DNA of 64,000 nucleotides from positions 1 through 64,000 of the IMG/VR virus record IMGVR_UViG_3300044634_000910. One strand, 5' to 3'. Origin of the DNA: a virus. The notes under the pieces are model-generated. The model made no database searches and was not told the DNA's origin. It saw nothing but the letters and a program-made list of their open reading frames with translations. Below are positions 34,560 to 42,594 of the stretch, one piece after another; within the stretch, counting starts at the first letter, position 1, and each line of letters begins with the position of its first letter. Made by a program: the position numbers and the translations under genes.

Positions 34560-35699
34560 TTACTTAACTAGAGTAACCTTTGCCTTTGGATTCTTCTTGT
34601 TCCAATTGTTTGCTAGTGTGTTGAATGCCTTCTTCAAAGAAGCAAGTGCTGCTGCATTATCTGCAGTCAACTTGGCAATCTGTGCATCCTTAGCAGCAAG
34701 TGCTGCATCAGAAGCGACCTTTGCATCAGCAAGAGCCTTTGCAGAAGCAGCCTTCTCAGCAGCAAGAGCAGCAGCAGATGCTGCCTTCTCTGTTGCTAGT
34801 GCAGCAGCAGCATCAGCGTTAGCCTTTACAACTGCAGCATCTGAAATAGCCTTAGCAGCAAGTGCTGCATCCTTTGCAGCCTTCTCAGCAGCAAGTTCTG
34901 ATACTAGATCACGAACTGCAATCTCTGCGAATGGTGCAAGTGTTGGAGCAGTCAAACCAACTACTGCTGCTGAAACTGCATCTGATGATGTTGTTGGTGC
35001 AAAAGTAATTAGTGAGCGTGTTCCTGTTGTTGGAAGAGTAGCCTTAAAGGTTGCTGTTCCAAAGTCTGTTAGAGTAGCACCAGTTGTTACTGTTGCTGTA
35101 TCCATAACTGCTGTTGAAGCAAATACGGTTGCTGTAATTGACTTGCCAGATACCTTGTTGCCAAATGCATCTGTTGCAGTTACAACGATATCCTGCTTAG
35201 TTCCTGCTGCACCTGCTGAAGGTGCTGAAACTGTTAGGTTGTTGATCTTACCAGCAGTACCCTGTACATAGTATGTAAGAGTTGTTCCACCATTGTTAAT
35301 TACAACGGTTCCAATTGCTGTTGTCTTTGTGTAGACAAAAAATGTTGCAGTTGTTCCAGTGCCTGTTGCGATTGTCAAAGATGATGATCCTGACGATGCT
35401 CCGACTGGTGCTGCTGATGTGTGTAGTGCTGATACGATTGTTGCGTTAGTTGCTACTGCAGAAACTGATGTTCCTGCTGCTACTGTTGCCACAAAGCGTA
35501 ATGCATCTGCTGCATCGATTGTGTTATCTGCTGGTACTGGCAATGTGGCAGGGGTAGCAATTACACCATTAGTTGTATTTGCTGTTCCATCTAGCGTTAC
35601 CGCTACTGTCATTACTGTAGCATTTGCAGGTGCTACGGCGACCATGCCCAAAGTCATGGCTGCAACCACGGCTAGTGCGATTTTCTTGAATGAATTCAT
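34560..35699 (-). CDS. secreted Ig-like/coiled-coil surface protein
   Basis: 379 residues. Signal peptide 1-27 (KKIALAVVAAMTLGMVAVAPANA), a Thr/Val/Ala-rich beta region, an Ig-like segment (KQDIVVTATDAFGNKVSGKSITATV, invasin/Big-type) and a long Ala/Lys coiled coil (about 265-350) ending NNWNKKNPKAKVTLVK. It looks like the abundant surface or S-layer-type proteins of actinobacteria rather than a virion protein. Its codons are visibly more G+C-rich than its neighbours', which hints at recent host origin. Confidence 0.75.
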   Translation of the reverse strand: MNSFKKIALAVVAAMTLGMVAVAPANATVMTVAVTLDGTANTTNGVIATPATLPVPADNTIDAADALRFVATVAAGTSVSAVATNATIVSALHTSAAPVGASSGSSSLTIATGTGTTATFFVYTKTTAIGTVVINNGGTTLTYYVQGTAGKINNLTVSAPSAGAAGTKQDIVVTATDAFGNKVSGKSITATVFASTAVMDTATVTTGATLTDFGTATFKATLPTTGTRSLITFAPTTSSDAVSAAVVGLTAPTLAPFAEIAVRDLVSELAAEKAAKDAALAAKAISDAAVVKANADAAAALATEKAASAAALAAEKAASAKALADAKVASDAALAAKDAQIAKLTADNAAALASLKKAFNTLANNWNKKNPKAKVTLVK

Positions 35700-35716
35700 T
35701 CGGTATTTCTCCTTAT

Positions 35717-37489
35717 TTATAGTAGATTTAATCTATCCAAATAGTCTTTTACGTCATCTGGCATAGGTTTATATTGTATCACGTTCTCAGGTAGTTCGTC
35801 AACTCGCTTAGATCTGTCTCTAAAAGTATGAACCTCTACTTCACTGTCTGTATTTTTAGGGGTATGAGATATAGCCCCAAAAATAGCACCACACACAGCA
35901 TCGGCCAAGTCTTTTGACTTTTTGCGTGGGTGGTCAACTCTATCATTTTTCATAATCTTTAACTGTGTTAGTTCATCAAATAATAAATCAATTGCTGGCA
36001 TGGCAAGTCTTTCCTCATACACGAGCATAGCCATATCCTCATAATGTTTCTTGGCAACAGAAACAGTATCAGTTCTCATTCCAACCTGCTTCAATTCATT
36101 TTGTATATCAAATGATTGCCAACGGTCAAAAGAAACCATTCCAATATCAAATCCAAGCCTTCTAAGATTTTGAATCCATTGTTTAACTTCTGATAGATTT
36201 ACTGGGCCTTCTACCTTTGGTTCCCACCATGCTACTGCATCTACTACTACGATTGGTGCTACCTGTTCATAGTTATTAATTACTTGTATGTTTACCCATT
36301 TTTCCACATGTGCAATAGCCACAGCACACTTATCGTGTTTCTGTGCAAGGTCAGCGTGTACATAATACTTCTTTGTTGGGTCTGGCTTAAATGATTCATC
36401 AAATCTTTTAAAAGTGTCTACTGGGTTTCTTAGTGTCATGCATGCTCTTACCTTGTCTGCCTGTTTAAAGAATGCATCAGAAGCAAAAGTTGGTACACAT
36501 GCAAAGCGCATCATAGCATCTCCAAGGTCTGTTAAAAATGCAATCATAAAGTCATCAATTTTACGTGTAGGGTTTACTTCCCATGTAGGTCTCTTTAATG
36601 CAAATACTCCTGGATATTTGTATGATGTGATTTGATCTTCGTCCCAAGAAATTTCAAAAGAATTGTCTGCACTGTCTTCTGGAAGCAATGGATTGATAGT
36701 AAACTTATGTGTTCGTTCTATAGTTTCTTTTTCAGCAATAACATCTTCGTATCTTTCTGAAATAAAGTCTCCTGGATATCTTGGGAAAGACAAAAGAACA
36801 ACCTTACCAAGGTCAGGGAAGCGAGAGTCTACTGATCCACGAAAAGCCTTATAGATGTTGTCAGCAGTCTTGCCTTGTTCGTTACCTGTTCCAACCTCAG
36901 ATGCAAAACCAGAAATCTCATCAAGCACTGCAAGAAGAAGGTTTAGTCCCTCATGTGACTCACGCTCTGAGTGACCAGAATAAACAGTAATTGATTTATC
37001 AAACTCAACTGAATCTGCTTTAGCATAATACTTTCCTACAAACCATGGTGATCTTTCAATCTTTGATTTAAAACCTTTAAAGAAAACATTCTTTGCTTGT
37101 TGAGCGTTAATAGCCACATTGATTAGGTCGATAGCATCTCCAGATGGCTTACCAAAATACTTTGCTGGGTCTTTAAGACATAGAAGTTTATATACGATGT
37201 ATGAGCATGCTACGGTTGATGTGAAGTCTTTTCCAGATCCCTTGCCAAGTTGCAGAATGATTTCGTTCTTTGTGTACTTGTCGTAGTATCTTGTTCCTTC
37301 TTCTTCTCCCATAATATTAATGAGATCTTCTTTGCGATAGATCTGGCTCATGGCCTCTACGATGTCATACTGAATGTCAGACAGTGGTGGCTGTCCAAGG
37401 TATGCTTCACCTTCAACAAATGTTCTTGCGTCTACTGGTATCTCATTAAAATGATCGTCCTGTAGTGCTTCAAGAAACTCATTGAACAT
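35717..37489 (-). CDS. terL: terminase large subunit
   Basis: 590 residues. ATPase: LGKGSGKDF (Walker A, about residue 83) and LLLAVLDEIS (Walker B). Nuclease: HADLAQKHD, SFDRWQSFD and KDLADAVCGAIFG give the RNase-H-like acidic residues. The motor that cuts and packages DNA. Start at 37489 overlaps the small-subunit stop by 11 bases; a TTG 9 bases earlier is possible. Confidence 0.93.
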   Translation of the reverse strand: MFNEFLEALQDDHFNEIPVDARTFVEGEAYLGQPPLSDIQYDIVEAMSQIYRKEDLINIMGEEEGTRYYDKYTKNEIILQLGKGSGKDFTSTVACSYIVYKLLCLKDPAKYFGKPSGDAIDLINVAINAQQAKNVFFKGFKSKIERSPWFVGKYYAKADSVEFDKSITVYSGHSERESHEGLNLLLAVLDEISGFASEVGTGNEQGKTADNIYKAFRGSVDSRFPDLGKVVLLSFPRYPGDFISERYEDVIAEKETIERTHKFTINPLLPEDSADNSFEISWDEDQITSYKYPGVFALKRPTWEVNPTRKIDDFMIAFLTDLGDAMMRFACVPTFASDAFFKQADKVRACMTLRNPVDTFKRFDESFKPDPTKKYYVHADLAQKHDKCAVAIAHVEKWVNIQVINNYEQVAPIVVVDAVAWWEPKVEGPVNLSEVKQWIQNLRRLGFDIGMVSFDRWQSFDIQNELKQVGMRTDTVSVAKKHYEDMAMLVYEERLAMPAIDLLFDELTQLKIMKNDRVDHPRKKSKDLADAVCGAIFGAISHTPKNTDSEVEVHTFRDRSKRVDELPENVIQYKPMPDDVKDYLDRLNLL

Positions 37490-38015
37490 CGTGGACAACT
37501 GTAATCACCTCATTGTCTTTTGCAAATGCAGAAAGTCTACGCATAATTTCATCACGAACCTGTGGATACTCTGAGGCAATATCTTTTAGAATAAGAACAA
37601 GAATCTCTTGACGCTTTTCAATTTCCATCATCTCTTCAGCAAGTTCTTTATTCTCAAGAAGTCCAGCCTTTTGTAGCATATCAATACGCTTAGACTCAAT
37701 GTCCATTACAAGTTTAATTGCTGCAGTCTTTGCACTAAGATTATTTGTCATTGATGCCTCATCAATAACTTCGTACGTGCGAGAGACTAACTTGCTGTAG
37801 TGTGTGTCTGCTGCTGCTAATGCCTCTTTAGCACGAGCACGGATAGCATCGTTAGCAGATGCCATGACTTTCCACTCATTAATAAGTGTAACCACTCTTT
37901 GTCTTGGTATATCAAGTTGCTTTGAAATTGCTGTTGGATCGTTGCCCTTTAGGTATTCTTCTACTACCTGATTAACCTGGTCAAGGTGCTTAACTAAATC
38001 ATCTTCAGTTGACAT
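37479..38015 (-). CDS. terminase small subunit-like, HTH protein
   Basis: 178 residues. YLKGNDPTAISKQLDIPRQRVVTLINEW is a helix-turn-helix; then a helical oligomerisation region (AAKTAAIKLVMDIESKRIDMLQKAG, as in phage TerS-like proteins). It directly precedes and overlaps terL. It would recognise the packaging site. Confidence 0.8.
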   Translation of the reverse strand: MSTEDDLVKHLDQVNQVVEEYLKGNDPTAISKQLDIPRQRVVTLINEWKVMASANDAIRARAKEALAAADTHYSKLVSRTYEVIDEASMTNNLSAKTAAIKLVMDIESKRIDMLQKAGLLENKELAEEMMEIEKRQEILVLILKDIASEYPQVRDEIMRRLSAFAKDNEVITVVHDVQ

Positions 38016-38247
38016 ACTTACCTTCTAATCTATTGATCTCATCTTTAATATAAAAGATTGCTTTCTCAAGATCCTGAATAGTTTTTGATTCATCCTTGAT
38101 ACCCGCTCTCCAAAGATACTTAAAAGCATTGCCAATGTTAAAGTTGCGATGGCGTGTAATCTGAATACATTCCACCCCAGAAGGATCTGTTGTGTAGTGT
38201 GTTGGGTGGTTAACTTGGTCAACCGTTATGTTCAGGTTTTCACTCAT
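38005..38247 (-). CDS. DUF3310 protein (80 aa)
   Basis: VNHPTHYTTDPSGVECIQITRHRNFNIGNAFKYLWRAG, then DLEKAIFYIKDEI, is the full DUF3310 signature (sometimes annotated as nucleotide kinase, without proof). GGAGG lies 8-12 bases before the ATG at 38247. Overlaps both neighbours. Confidence 0.9.
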   Translation of the reverse strand: MSENLNITVDQVNHPTHYTTDPSGVECIQITRHRNFNIGNAFKYLWRAGIKDESKTIQDLEKAIFYIKDEINRLEGKYVN

Positions 38248-38362
38248 CATCTTCCTCCCAGTCAAACGCTTCTGGCATATTACGCAGTGTTGCAGTGGCA
38301 TAGGAGATACCAACTGCTGCTACTAATGATAATATAAAAAGCATATACTTAATCTTTTTCAT
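38240..38362 (-). CDS. small membrane/exported protein (40 aa)
   Basis: MKKIKYMLFILSLVAAVGISYATATL followed by an acidic tail (DWEEDDE). Signal-anchor type. ATGA overlaps join it to the HTH gene upstream and the DUF3310 gene downstream. Confidence 0.6.
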   Translation of the reverse strand: MKKIKYMLFILSLVAAVGISYATATLRNMPEAFDWEEDDE

Positions 38363-38514
38363 CGCTTTGATTTCCTTAATTTAAATTTTGCAAGGTAGAC
38401 ATAGATGGTCTCAACACTAGCACCACACTCCTTAGCAATTTCTTCTGGAGTCCTTTTATCCACAAGATATCTCTTACGCATATAGACTTCGCTTGTATAT
38501 AGTTTAGCACCCAC
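38359..38514 (-). CDS. small HTH protein (51 aa)
   Basis: GTG start. KRTPEEIAKECGASVETIYVYLAKFKLRKSKR is a clear helix-turn-helix with a basic tail, similar to small phage regulators or resolvase-type HTH modules. Located between replication and packaging genes. Confidence 0.65.
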   Translation of the reverse strand: MGAKLYTSEVYMRKRYLVDKRTPEEIAKECGASVETIYVYLAKFKLRKSKR

Positions 38515-38518
38515 GGTA

Positions 38519-39163
38519 TTAATTGTCAACCCCTTTCTCTTCTATATCATAATTAAATCTATTAGAGTTTTCCATAATCCATTTATCCTGATTTTCAACA
38601 TCATATTTTCTCTCATTAATTATTCTATCAATCAGGTATTCTTTTTCAAGTGTAAATGATGGCTCATAAATACGAACTCTGTTGTTAGGCTGAATGGCAA
38701 AATTCCCATCATCTCTTTGTATAACATGCCCACATTTATGGTCTGCAGGGCTTTCGGAGTAGCCGTCATCTAAAACATTTGTATCTGGATTGTGCCAGTC
38801 TAATGTGAATAGATAGGTTCCTTTATGCATTGTTTTTGTTCTATCAATGTAAGACATTCTAAGGTTAGTTAAATTTTCAAACCGAGTTACTGCAATGTGA
38901 TGGCTAAAAGAATTCCACAAAACTAAATTGTGAAGATCTACTTCAGGTACTCCTGGCTCAGTACAAAATGCAGAGATTGGAAGTCTCCACCAAAGTCCAC
39001 CATCTGGCATCATAATGTGGAACAATGGGCTTCTGGACTTCAAACTTGACACACCAAAAACAACACACTCAAAGTATTTATCGTGGCTATCTTGGTGATT
39101 TCTTAAATAGTTTCCACGCACATAGCAATTTATTGGTGGTATGTTTGCATTTAACTCTGGCAT
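38519..39163 (-). CDS. conserved phage protein of unknown function (214 aa)
   Basis: FECVVFGVSSLKSRSPLFHIMMPDGGLWWRLPISAFC, then LVLWNSFSHHIAVTRFENL and GTYLFTLDWHNPD. The pattern occurs in phages of aquatic bacteria as I recall, with no assigned role. Overlaps the RuvC-like gene's end by one base. Confidence 0.65.
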   Translation of the reverse strand: MPELNANIPPINCYVRGNYLRNHQDSHDKYFECVVFGVSSLKSRSPLFHIMMPDGGLWWRLPISAFCTEPGVPEVDLHNLVLWNSFSHHIAVTRFENLTNLRMSYIDRTKTMHKGTYLFTLDWHNPDTNVLDDGYSESPADHKCGHVIQRDDGNFAIQPNNRVRIYEPSFTLEKEYLIDRIINERKYDVENQDKWIMENSNRFNYDIEEKGVDN

Positions 39164-39759
39164 TATTCAGTCCACCCTACTGCTTTATTCCAATTCTTAA
39201 TTGCCCAATGACCAATTCCGCAGGCATCTGCCACATCGTTGTCTGTTATTGTTCTGTCGTATTGCATGTTAATAAAACTAATTGTTCTTTGCTTTCTTAG
39301 TTCTCTCTCATAAGACTTAAGCCATGACTCTGACTTCCCTGGGTTTTGTGACTTAATAAATAGTTTTTCATCTTTAGATATCTTCTTGTTTCCAATAAAG
39401 TTCTGCCAAGTAATTGGCGCTACCTTTCCTATAACCTTCGTACCAGACTGTCCTGCTGCTCCAAGAATAGCGCCTTGTACAAGAGCAAGATCAGCAGCAG
39501 TCTTAGGGCTATTCATAAACACTGTGTGCTCAATGACGATAGCCTCAAACCCTTCGTATATATCAAGAAAGGCCTTTACCTTTTGTCCAGCATCCATAAC
39601 CTTTTCATAAGTGTCCTTGCCTTTAAAGTTAATCTTGCCTACCGACTTTAATGTTTTTTCCTGTGTATCAAAAATAGCAAAGGCAAGACTATTAGTGCTT
39701 GCATCGATAGCACAAATAGTTTTTGGAGGTTTAGTTCCTATTGCCTCTGCTAATTTCAT
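39163..39759 (-). CDS. RuvC-like Holliday-junction resolvase
   Basis: 198 residues. RNase-H-fold acidic residues: CAIDASTNSLAFA (D19), IVIEHTVF (E77) and ITDNDVADACGIGHWAI (D175/D178). It would cut branched DNA before packaging. ATGA overlap with the upstream zinc-finger gene. Confidence 0.85.
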   Translation of the reverse strand: MKLAEAIGTKPPKTICAIDASTNSLAFAIFDTQEKTLKSVGKINFKGKDTYEKVMDAGQKVKAFLDIYEGFEAIVIEHTVFMNSPKTAADLALVQGAILGAAGQSGTKVIGKVAPITWQNFIGNKKISKDEKLFIKSQNPGKSESWLKSYERELRKQRTISFINMQYDRTITDNDVADACGIGHWAIKNWNKAVGWTE

Positions 39760-40031
39760 TTTAAATTATCCTTAATTTTTTTTAACGCTTTTGCTACATC
39801 TGAAGGGTTGACATTGCATTTTACGCAAAGAGTTTCGTCATTATATATTGACAAAGGCTCTTTGCATGACTTACAATTTCTTTCCTTTCCTTTTCTTTTT
39901 TGTCGTCTAGAAACTATATACCTTGCAGCAATTTTTTCTTTTGTTGCCATGTCTCTACACTCTGGTGAGCAATATATTTGATATGCTATATCTGTTTTAA
40001 ATTGTTTATCACACCATTGACAATGCTTCAT
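39756..40031 (-). CDS. zinc-finger protein (91 aa)
   Basis: Two zinc sites: CQWCDKQF...IYCSPECRD at the N-terminus and CKSCKEPL...LCVKCN at residues 53-74, with a basic linker (SRRQKRKGK). Probably nucleic-acid binding. Overlaps the nuclease gene upstream by 23 bases. Confidence 0.75.
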   Translation of the reverse strand: MKHCQWCDKQFKTDIAYQIYCSPECRDMATKEKIAARYIVSRRQKRKGKERNCKSCKEPLSIYNDETLCVKCNVNPSDVAKALKKIKDNLK

Positions 40032-40809
40032 CTATAGGCTCCAAGGACTTTAGTTTAAAGTCTCCCTTGCCAGCATCTGCACAAGCCTTTTTAATAGGAC
40101 ATGATTTGCAAATTTTTGAATTTGAACGATAGTTCTTTTCAGGCAGAGTTCTGTCGACCCAAGCCTTACGAACTGATCTCATCCATTCAAACGTCTGGTC
40201 TACCCACCGACGATAATAATCATTTACTTCTACTGGAAGAATAAGCAACTCGTGATTGTTTTTATTTTCATAAATAAGAACAGCCTTTGCTTTCTTAAGA
40301 ATCTTCATATAAATAAGTAACTGAACAAGGTGTCCAGTCTTAGGTTTCATATGTGCCTTACGGTACTCAAAACCTTCATTCATCATTGTTTTAATTTCGC
40401 CAAGGAGTTCTTCTCCCTGCCAATTAATCATAACATCTCCATAGCCAAAGATTGGCGGATCAGTATAAGTTATTTTAAACTCTTCGTCTACAAGAAAATC
40501 AGGAACATTTCTCATTGCTTCCTGAATTCTTTCGTGTGATTTTGTTCCTGCAGTCATATTGGCTGCGCTATATGGTGTTGCATCATCTTCAAACATCTGA
40601 CCATCAAAAGCAAGGTACCAATATCTTGGGCACTCTCCATGCCCGTAGGCAATTGTAGATGGTGCAAAAGTCTTCTTCTGTGTCTGTTTGTCAATGCGGT
40701 TAACAGTATAACCAGACTGAATTTTTTCAGTCAAGCCAGCAACATCTATTGAGTGTACTGGTGGCTTTTCCTGCTTTACCATAATCTGTTGCAATAAACT
40801 TTTTGTCAT
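40009..40809 (-). CDS. Cas4-like PD-(D/E)XK exonuclease
   Basis: 266 residues. GECPRYWYL (C60) and CKSCPIKKAC (about 236-245) are the four Fe-S cysteines; FGYGDVM (D125) and LGEIKT (E138, K140) the nuclease core, with Q164 in the QxxxY-like helix. Single-strand exonuclease of the RecB/Cas4 group, as found in many phage recombination modules. No CRISPR array is present. Confidence 0.88.
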   Translation of the reverse strand: MTKSLLQQIMVKQEKPPVHSIDVAGLTEKIQSGYTVNRIDKQTQKKTFAPSTIAYGHGECPRYWYLAFDGQMFEDDATPYSAANMTAGTKSHERIQEAMRNVPDFLVDEEFKITYTDPPIFGYGDVMINWQGEELLGEIKTMMNEGFEYRKAHMKPKTGHLVQLLIYMKILKKAKAVLIYENKNNHELLILPVEVNDYYRRWVDQTFEWMRSVRKAWVDRTLPEKNYRSNSKICKSCPIKKACADAGKGDFKLKSLEPIDEALSMV

Positions 40810-40844
40810 TTTTTACTCGTTTCTATTAGTATAAGTATAGCAGA

Positions 40845-41150
40845 TTAGCGTGTAATATATTTGAGTGCAGACACTAAATTATTAAGCGACTCTGCTGCCG
40901 TATAATAAAGATTCTTTTTTCCACGATCTGACTTGTCAACATTTGCCATCCATGTAGCCTTAAAAGCCATTTTTGCAGCAATTGCCTGAAGTCGCACTAT
41001 CTCTACGTGAGCAACATTAATTGGGATGTCTGGCTTTATAATTAGTTTAGCAATCATTGTTAGTGCAACTGTTAGTTCTTCGTCTTCCATATAGTCTGCA
41101 ATCTCTGCAAGACCGTTTACCATATCTATTGTTGTTCCCTGCTGTTCCAT
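40845..41150 (-). CDS. helical hypothetical protein (101 aa)
   Basis: Almost all helix (NGLAEIADYMEDEELTVALTMIAKLI...YTAAESLNNLVSALKYI). Sits between recombination genes; a structural partner is possible. Overlaps its upstream neighbour by one base. Confidence 0.65.
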   Translation of the reverse strand: MEQQGTTIDMVNGLAEIADYMEDEELTVALTMIAKLIIKPDIPINVAHVEIVRLQAIAAKMAFKATWMANVDKSDRGKKNLYYTAAESLNNLVSALKYITR

Positions 41151-41431
41151 TATTCCTCCACCATGTTTTCTAAAATACTCATCTCAATTATAGCAAGTCT
41201 TACCTTTGCATTACCCTCGCCCATTACCACAACGATGGCTGGGTCCTTGCCATTCTTCATGGCATCTGTTGTTGCCTTAGCCCAAACCTCTTTATTCAAA
41301 GTAAAAGATTTTCCAACCTCTTTAAAATCTACAACAAAGTTTTTCCAGGAAGCATCTCCCTTTTGAGTATTGCGACCAGAGTTCTTGTGCTGCTTAGCAC
41401 CTATTCTCTTAGACTCACTCTTCTCTGTCAT
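41150..41431 (-). CDS. PD-(D/E)XK resolvase-like protein (93 aa)
   Basis: NSGRNTQKGDASWKNFVVDFKEVGKSFTL: an Arg-Asn-x-Gln-Lys-Gly-Asp strand followed by VDFKE (D-x-K) is the Hjc/PD-(D/E)XK pattern seen in small phage nucleases. Start at 41431 with GGAAGGG upstream. Activity is inference. Confidence 0.6.
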   Translation of the reverse strand: MTEKSESKRIGAKQHKNSGRNTQKGDASWKNFVVDFKEVGKSFTLNKEVWAKATTDAMKNGKDPAIVVVMGEGNAKVRLAIIEMSILENMVEE

Positions 41432-41591
41432 TACCCTTCCATTTCTGCTTTCCAAACTTAACAGTACTTAGGTGTTTACTTGGACACATCCATGTTGCAG
41501 TTTTTGTATCTGCATAAAGCCTTAAAGATTTAACCTCTGCTTTGCATTCATGGCAAACAAACTTTCCATTATAAACTGTATAACTAGCCAT
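41415..41591 (-). CDS. small zinc-finger protein (58 aa)
   Basis: FVCHECKAEV and WMCPSKHLST supply a C-x2-C...C-x3-H site; basic C-terminus. Overlaps RecA's stop and the next gene's start. Missed easily because it is short. Confidence 0.65.
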   Translation of the reverse strand: MASYTVYNGKFVCHECKAEVKSLRLYADTKTATWMCPSKHLSTVKFGKQKWKGNDREE

Positions 41592-42594
41592 TTAGTTTAG
41601 CCTTGATTGATTCTTGCAAGTCAAGATCCTCTCTTACACGATTAACAAACGCTTCCTTGCCCTGCACTTTTGTTCCATCAGGAAGTATGTACCAGGCACC
41701 TGTACGCTCTACAATGCCGTTTAATTCTGCGGTAGTAACCAAATCACCAATGGTATCAAGACCAATATCGTCACCTCTAAAATAAAAATCGTACTCACCA
41801 GACTGGAACCCTGGAGAGGTTTTGGAGAACTGAAGTTCCCACTTAATAGTTCTACCAATCTTTTCTTCAATTAATTTATCTCCTACCTTGATCTTTCCCT
41901 TAATCGCTTGATTGTCTGACTCTGAAGAAAAGAGTTTAATAATACATGAGGAATAAAACTTAGTAGCCTGACCACCAGAAGGCTGCTGGCTAGTATACAT
42001 AGCATTAATATTATTACGAGACTGAGAAATGAGAACAAGCAAAGTTGGCTTAACTTTATTGTTTGCATAGTTAAGCATTTTCCATGCGTTACTAAAGTCA
42101 CGGGATTCTGCTCCAATCTGCTTTGTGTTTTCCAAAGCCTTCATTTCATCTGTGTCCTTTTCAAAATAAATTGCAGGAAGCATAGATGTAATAGAGTCTA
42201 CCACAATTAAATCAACTCCAGCATTCATCAGCCCTACTCCAACATCTACCATGTCACTGATAGTTCTTGCTTGTGAGTAGATTAGTTTTTCTGGATCTAC
42301 ACCAAGAGTTCTAGCCCATTCTTCTGAGTACGACATCTCTGAGTCAATCCATGCACACAACTTGCCCTCTGCCTGTGCTAAAGCAATCATTTGAAGGCAC
42401 ATAGAGGACTTTGCAGAAGACTTAGAACCCCAGATAAGGACTTGTCTGCCGTAAGGAAGCCCACCACCCAAGGCACGGTTCAAACCAAAACTGGGTGTAG
42501 GCTGGTACTCATAGTTAACTCCTACCCCGCTACCCAATCTCTTTCTTAACTTTGGGTCAAGTTGTGCTAACGCTTCTTCTATACTAACTGACAT
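41584..42594 (-). CDS. recA: RecA-family recombinase
   Basis: 336 residues. Walker A is GSKSSAKSS (degenerate relative to GPESSGKTT), LIVVDSI is Walker B; ALENTKQIGAESRDFSNAWK and TLLVLISQSR mark the RecA core. The C-terminal domain is short. Strand exchange in phage recombination and replication. GGAGG sets the start at 42594; it overlaps the polymerase stop. Confidence 0.92.
   Translation of the reverse strand: MSVSIEEALAQLDPKLRKRLGSGVGVNYEYQPTPSFGLNRALGGGLPYGRQVLIWGSKSSAKSSMCLQMIALAQAEGKLCAWIDSEMSYSEEWARTLGVDPEKLIYSQARTISDMVDVGVGLMNAGVDLIVVDSITSMLPAIYFEKDTDEMKALENTKQIGAESRDFSNAWKMLNYANNKVKPTLLVLISQSRNNINAMYTSQQPSGGQATKFYSSCIIKLFSSESDNQAIKGKIKVGDKLIEEKIGRTIKWELQFSKTSPGFQSGEYDFYFRGDDIGLDTIGDLVTTAELNGIVERTGAWYILPDGTKVQGKEAFVNRVREDLDLQESIKAKLNG

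Noticed and set aside
34507-35271. 254-codon rightward ORF rich in Ala/Ser
   Set aside because: Antisense of the Ala-rich coiled coil of the surface protein; starts over the terminator.
40009-40809. Cas4 as sign of a CRISPR system
   Set aside because: No array or other cas gene in the window; Cas4-like nucleases are common in phage recombination modules.
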